NCBI GenBank assembly: GCA_910584695.1
Contig: CAJUBR010000059.1
Coordinates: 1 to 17,591, forward strand
Reading direction: 5' to 3'
DNA: 17,591 nt
Source: an uncultured Lachnospiraceae bacterium
GTDB taxonomy: Bacteria > Bacillota > Clostridia > Lachnospirales > Lachnospiraceae
Below the pieces are notes generated by a model that ran no database searches, was not told where the DNA came from, and worked only from the letters and a program-made list of their open reading frames with translations. Positions within the stretch are counted from its first letter, which is position 1. Every line of letters begins with the position of its first letter. This document shows, piece by piece, positions 14,030-17,591 of this stretch. Both the position numbers and the translations under genes were made by a program.

Positions 14030-14954
14030 TGGAGTGATCAATGTTTATAAGGAGCCTGGTTTTACATCTTTTGATGTAGTAGCAAAATTAAGGGGAATCC
14101 TGAAACAGAAAAAAATCGGGCATACCGGAACTTTAGACCCGGATGCGGAGGGGGTTTTAGTGGTATGCCTTGGAAAAGCAACAAAATTATGTGACATGCT
14201 GACGGATAAGGACAAAAGTTATGAGGCAGTTATGCTTCTTGGCAGGACAACGGATACGGAGGATAGTTCCGGTAAAGTTTTGACGAAAAGTGAAGTGAAT
14301 GTTACGAAAGAACAGGTTGCAGAGGCGGTATATTCCTTTGTAGGAAGATATGACCAGATTCCCCCCATGTATTCAGCCATTAAAGTGAATGGAAAGAAGC
14401 TCTGTGAACTGGCAAGAAACGGAGTGGAAGTGGAACGATCACCAAGACCAGTAGTGATTCATGATATCAAAATTCTTTCCATGGAGTTACCTCGTGTAAC
14501 GTTTCGTACAACCTGTAGCAAAGGGACTTATATCCGCAGTCTGTGCAGGGATATCGGCGAAAAGCTTGGCTGTGGAGGTATTATGGAGCATTTAGTAAGA
14601 AGCAGTGTAAATGCGGCCGGAACAGGAATAATTTTTACAGAGGAAGAGGCATTGACTCTCCGTCAGATTGAGGAAAAGGTTTCTAATCATCAGATAGAGG
14701 ATTTTATTTTACCGGTTGATGCACTGTTTCCGGATCTCGTAAGATACCAGGTGACAGAGGAAGGAAATAAAAAATTATATAATGGCAATATACTGCAATC
14801 AAAGGATTTTTTAACAGACTGCCAGGAGAAAAAAGATGGTGCAAAATGTCTTATGTATGATAAAGAAGGCAAATTTACTGCAATTTATAGATTTTATGCG
14901 GATTTACATATCTGGAAGGCAGATAAAATGTTTTTAGGAGAAAATGAAAAGTAA
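14022..14954 (+). CDS. truB: tRNA pseudouridine(55) synthase TruB
   Basis: TruB converts U55 to pseudouridine in the T-loop of tRNAs and also acts as a tRNA folding chaperone. Family marks: GVINVYKEPGFTSFDVV, then GHTGTLDPDAEGVL with the catalytic Asp39, KSYEAVMLLGRTTDTEDSSG, the PPMYSAIKVNGKKLCELAR block, and CSKGTYIRSLCRDIGEKLG. The last ~75 residues form the TruB C-terminal/PUA-like region (LPVDALFPDLVRYQV onward). The 310-residue length is normal. AGGAGA at 14011-14016 is five bases before the ATG. It starts inside the end of the micro-ORF that follows nrnA, and ribF starts nine bases after its stop. Confidence 0.97.
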   Translation: MYNGVINVYKEPGFTSFDVVAKLRGILKQKKIGHTGTLDPDAEGVLVVCLGKATKLCDMLTDKDKSYEAVMLLGRTTDTEDSSGKVLTKSEVNVTKEQVAEAVYSFVGRYDQIPPMYSAIKVNGKKLCELARNGVEVERSPRPVVIHDIKILSMELPRVTFRTTCSKGTYIRSLCRDIGEKLGCGGIMEHLVRSSVNAAGTGIIFTEEEALTLRQIEEKVSNHQIEDFILPVDALFPDLVRYQVTEEGNKKLYNGNILQSKDFLTDCQEKKDGAKCLMYDKEGKFTAIYRFYADLHIWKADKMFLGENEK

Positions 14955-14963
14955 GGGCAGAAC

Positions 14964-15881
14964 ATGATTTATTTAAAGAACGAAGAAGCAAAACAATTTC
15001 ATACAATGGGAACCGCAATCGCATTGGGCAAATTTGACGGAATTCATCTGGGACATCAGTTATTGCTTGATGGTTTATTAAAAGAAAAGAAAAAAGGCAG
15101 AAAGGTGCTAATTTTTACCTTTGGAGCTTCGCCGAACGAGGTGCTGGTGGGAGGAACTAAAAAGAATATCTACACACCGGAAGAAAAGGCTTATTATTTT
15201 TCAAGGCTTGGAATTGATATTTTATTAGAATATCCTTTTACAAAGGAGTTTGCTGCCTGTGCACCAGAAGATTTTGTTTCACAATGCCTTGTAAAACAGT
15301 TAGGGGTACGTTCTGTTTATGTAGGTTCTGATTTTCACTTTGGGAAAGGGAGAAGAGGTAATGTAGCACTGCTTAAGTCTTTGGGAGAACAGTATCATTT
15401 TGAAGTAAATATATTGGCAAAAAAGACGATTCATGGTAAGGTGATCAGTTCTACGGTGATCCGGGATATGCTGGAATCTCATTTCCATATTGCAAATGAA
15501 ATGCTGGGAAGTCCATATTTCCTATACGGAACGGTGGTTCACGGGAATCATTTTGGACATACCATTGGTTATCCGACCATAAACCAGATTGTTCCTGAAT
15601 ATAAGCTGCTTCCGCCATATGGTGTATATGCAAGCCGTGTATGGCTTGATGGATATTATTATAAAAGTATCAGCAATCTTGGGAAAAAACCTACCATTCA
15701 GGGGAAACATCAGATTGGACTGGAAACCTATATCCTTGATTATAACGGGAATCTTTACGATAGGGATATTCAAACGGATCTTTTGTATTTTATCCGTCCG
15801 GAAGAGAAGTTTTCGGACATAGAAGCTTTGAAAGAACAGATCAAGGATGATATCTCTTTGATGTTGGAACAGGAAAAATAA
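14964..15881 (+). CDS. ribF: Bifunctional riboflavin kinase / FMN adenylyltransferase
   Basis: RibF phosphorylates riboflavin to FMN and adenylates FMN to FAD. N-terminal adenylyltransferase domain: ALGKFDGIHLGHQ (residues 20-32, the nucleotidyl-transferase HxGH motif), YVGSDFHFGKGRRGN, and SSTVIRDML. C-terminal riboflavin kinase domain from about residue 185: GTVVHGNHFGHTIGYPTIN (PTIN in place of the more common PTAN), LPPYGVYA, NLGKKPT, and ETYILDYNGNLYD with the likely catalytic Glu254. The 305-residue length is normal. AAGGG at 14953-14957 precedes the ATG by six bases and overlaps the truB stop. I see no FMN riboswitch here; expression appears to follow the operon. A gene of unknown function comes next rather than rpsO. 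Confidence 0.97.
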   Translation: MIYLKNEEAKQFHTMGTAIALGKFDGIHLGHQLLLDGLLKEKKKGRKVLIFTFGASPNEVLVGGTKKNIYTPEEKAYYFSRLGIDILLEYPFTKEFAACAPEDFVSQCLVKQLGVRSVYVGSDFHFGKGRRGNVALLKSLGEQYHFEVNILAKKTIHGKVISSTVIRDMLESHFHIANEMLGSPYFLYGTVVHGNHFGHTIGYPTINQIVPEYKLLPPYGVYASRVWLDGYYYKSISNLGKKPTIQGKHQIGLETYILDYNGNLYDRDIQTDLLYFIRPEEKFSDIEALKEQIKDDISLMLEQEK

Positions 15882-15907
15882 GTCCAAATTATCAGGAGAA
15901 ATCATTT

Positions 15908-17263
15908 ATGACAAAAAAAGAATTTAAGAGAGCTATGTTATGCGGTTTGGGAAGATGTATATTAGAATTGCGTGAAACAAAAGATAAAGAGAAATACCGG
16001 GATATTGTTTTGTGGGCAAGCAGCAGGAATATTTCATATGATGTCCAGTGCGAGGGAACAAGAGCGTGGTATGTCTATGAAATGATTTGTTGTTATAATG
16101 ACAAAACTCCGTTTTTAGACACTATAATTGAAAGGTTCCTAAAAACACGGAGTGACAATAACTGGAACTTCAGCCATTACTGTGCTCTTCTCGGGTATTT
16201 TAGTGATGATGGAGATGAGAGAGCATACCGCATTTTATGGAAAAAATATAAGGAAATACTCATCATACTGCTGCATAAGCGAAAAAAGGATCAGCGGCTT
16301 ATTTCTATGTATGAAGCACTTGCAATTACGCTTTCGGGAGAGGATTACGAAAGTGCATTCCGTGTTATAAAAGGGATTGGAAAAATGCTTCAAAAAGTTA
16401 ATGTTTATAAGTGGGAGGACTTTCTATGGGCAAACCACTGTATACCGGGTATATTTGAAAAGAGTGAATTTTTGTGGGAATTAAAAAAAGTTGAGAAATA
16501 TTCTGTAGATATCAGGTGTTATCTTGAGGGAATGAAGGAATATGATAAAAAGGAAGCGGAACAGGCGGTTATAAGGAAAAAAAAGAATATAGAGGTAAAA
16601 AAGAAAGAGGCACTGCAGTTACTGATTCAGGAAAATCCAAGATGGAGATGGGCAATCATGCGATTAAGAAACTGTTTGTTGGAAGAAGGAATCGAATACC
16701 AGACGGAAATAGCAAATCAGGTTCTATCGGAAGCAGATGAATGGAGAAAATCCAGACTGCTTTTTGTTTTTGCAGATGCCCAGTGTCCGTGGCCTTTAGA
16801 CCTTTCCTATTTAATTCCGTATGTAAAATCCCCTAACAAAAAGCTTAGGGAAGTTACATTGGATGTTTTATGTTATATAAAAGATGAAAAAGTCAGGAAA
16901 TTCGCTCTGCAAAATATTGAGCAACCGGAATTAAGACCTTATGCAATCAAAATGCTGGCGACAAATTACCAAAAAAAGGATAGAGATATTTTAATGCAGG
17001 CTTTAAGAAAAATACCGGTTCATTCCCATTCTGAAACAGATGACTGGCATGATGTATATAATATGGTATTTAATTTATTTGATAACAGACAGGTGAAGAA
17101 TCCACCAAAAGAAATTTTGTATTATTTGTATGAAAATACCATGTGCGGGTGGTGCAGGGAAAGTTATGTAAGGGAAATGAAAAGAAGACATATCCTGACA
17201 GATGAGATAAGACGTGAATGTAAATGGGATTCCAATGATGAGATCAGGGAACTTGTTTTTTGA
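15908..17263 (+). CDS. Uncharacterised alpha-helical protein with HEAT-like repeats
   Basis: A 451-residue soluble protein, no signal peptide or membrane segments, which I cannot assign to a named family. Residues about 298-365 look like HEAT-repeat helix pairs (YVKSPNKKLREVTLDVLCYI, VRKFALQNIEQPELRPYAIKML). A Lys/Glu-rich helix that could form a coiled coil spans about 209-240. The C-terminus has a Cys pair CGWCRESYV (413-421) and an ending ECKWDSNDEIRELVF (437-451), a pattern of conserved-looking Cys, Asp-Ser-Asn and Arg residues. Trp and Cys are frequent throughout. AGGAGAA at 15894-15900 gives a good SD seven bases from the ATG, and the 26-base gap to ribF suggests cotranscription. A MoxR-type ATPase gene follows. 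HEAT-like proteins usually bind other proteins; the partner cannot be told from sequence. Confidence 0.75.
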   Translation: MTKKEFKRAMLCGLGRCILELRETKDKEKYRDIVLWASSRNISYDVQCEGTRAWYVYEMICCYNDKTPFLDTIIERFLKTRSDNNWNFSHYCALLGYFSDDGDERAYRILWKKYKEILIILLHKRKKDQRLISMYEALAITLSGEDYESAFRVIKGIGKMLQKVNVYKWEDFLWANHCIPGIFEKSEFLWELKKVEKYSVDIRCYLEGMKEYDKKEAEQAVIRKKKNIEVKKKEALQLLIQENPRWRWAIMRLRNCLLEEGIEYQTEIANQVLSEADEWRKSRLLFVFADAQCPWPLDLSYLIPYVKSPNKKLREVTLDVLCYIKDEKVRKFALQNIEQPELRPYAIKMLATNYQKKDRDILMQALRKIPVHSHSETDDWHDVYNMVFNLFDNRQVKNPPKEILYYLYENTMCGWCRESYVREMKRRHILTDEIRRECKWDSNDEIRELVF

Positions 17264-17347
17264 ATGTTCAATTTTTTTGAATTATCATTTACAGTGAATG
17301 GATTGAAGTAGGGATGCGGATTTCTTCTGGTATTTTGCAACCTAATA

Positions 17348-17356
17348 TGATATGAT
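17348..17356 (+). promoter_or_regulatory. Candidate extended -10 promoter for the moxR-type gene
   Basis: TGATATGAT (17348-17356) is an extended -10 (TGn plus TATGAT, 5/6 to consensus) in an A/T-rich stretch 64 bases before the ATG at 17420. No convincing -35 box lies 17 bases upstream (TGGTAT). The 156-base gap before the gene otherwise holds only T-rich sequence and the ribosome binding site. Confidence 0.35.
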
Positions 17357-17419
17357 TTTATTAAATATATATTACGTATAGCGGAAAGGCTGTGGTTGCC
17401 AAGGAGGAATATTAGAAAT

Positions 17420-17591
17420 ATGGAAAGTAGTATGAAAATCACTCAGCAGGAAATAGACAAAGCAGGAGAAATTTTTGATAAAATTGCAAAATATTATTAT
17501 GGCAAGATGGTAGGTCAGGAACGGCTGGGCACATCACTGTTAGCGGCTATCTTATGTAATGGGCACATTCTGTTAGAGTCGGTTCCGGGAC
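17420..17591 (+). CDS. MoxR-family AAA+ ATPase, N-terminus (3' partial)
   Basis: The first 57 codons of a MoxR-type AAA+ ATPase, a chaperone-like ATPase usually encoded with DUF58 (VWA-like) and transglutaminase-like proteins. The visible segment contains KMVGQERLGTSLLAAILCNG followed by HILLESVPG, matching the family pattern vGQe...l..all..GH.LLE.vPG.GKT; the window ends just before the GKT of Walker A. AAGGAGG at 17401-17407 precedes ATG 17420 by 12 bases; a second ATG at 17432 (MKITQQEID) is possible. It follows the HEAT-like gene after a 156-base gap with a candidate promoter. Confidence 0.88.
   Translation, partial: MESSMKITQQEIDKAGEIFDKIAKYYYGKMVGQERLGTSLLAAILCNGHILLESVPG

Noticed and set aside
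17249..17295. Terminator after the HEAT-like gene
   Set aside because: TTGAA/TTCAA pairings next to T runs are present but stems are at most 5 A/T-rich pairs with tiny or ambiguous loops; too weak to call.

Overview
The window is a continuous stretch of housekeeping chromosome from a low-to-moderate-GC Gram-positive bacterium. Every gene I accept lies on the + strand. Strong AGGAGG-type ribosome binding sites, the rimP-nusA-ylxR-ylxQ-infB-rbfA-nrnA-truB-ribF gene order, a cytosolic FtsA-like ATPase with a long C-terminal extension and the overall protein style point to Clostridia, most likely Lachnospiraceae (inference, moderate confidence). I see no transposase, integrase, phage gene, CRISPR array, tRNA or rRNA.

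Layout. (1) 1-1425: the 3' end of polA (DNA polymerase I, polymerase domain only), followed by coaE (dephospho-CoA kinase). (2) 1544-6506: a coupled group of three genes: a 685-residue FtsA/actin-fold ATPase with beta-grasp-like C-terminal repeats, a membrane-anchored GAF-GGDEF diguanylate cyclase, and ackA (acetate kinase), whose ribosome binding site overlaps the cyclase stop codon. (3) 6539-7354: a compact transcription unit with a textbook promoter (consensus -35, 17-base spacer, consensus -10), a DUF177/YceD gene, rpmF (ribosomal protein L32, 58 residues) and a strong intrinsic terminator. (4) 7395-15881: the transcription/translation operon rimP-nusA-ylxR(rnpM)-ylxQ-infB-rbfA-nrnA-truB-ribF, preceded by an extended -10 promoter candidate and a leader hairpin with a weak U-tract that could be a NusA-responsive attenuator. 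(5) 15908-17263: a 451-residue alpha-helical protein of unknown function with HEAT-like helices, in the place where rpsO/pnp often follow ribF. (6) 17420-end: the first 57 codons of a MoxR-family AAA+ ATPase, cut off just before the end of its Walker A motif.

How the genes work together. Region 4 joins transcription elongation/termination control (NusA), 30S maturation (RimP, RbfA), initiation (IF2), RNA modification and turnover (TruB, NrnA, YlxR, YlxQ) and FMN/FAD synthesis (RibF). Region 3 supplies a 50S protein and a companion protein implicated in 23S rRNA accumulation. Region 2 is the least standard part: c-di-GMP synthesis sits between an FtsA-like ATPase and acetate kinase.

I did not find a clearly new multi-gene system. 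The points most worth a second look are the beta-grasp-like tail of the FtsA-like protein, the rimP leader hairpin, the 60-bp in-frame tandem repeats in infB, the Tyr/Asp/Glu-only tail of NusA, the structured nusA-ylxR spacer, the micro-ORF between nrnA and truB, and the uncharacterised helical protein next to MoxR.
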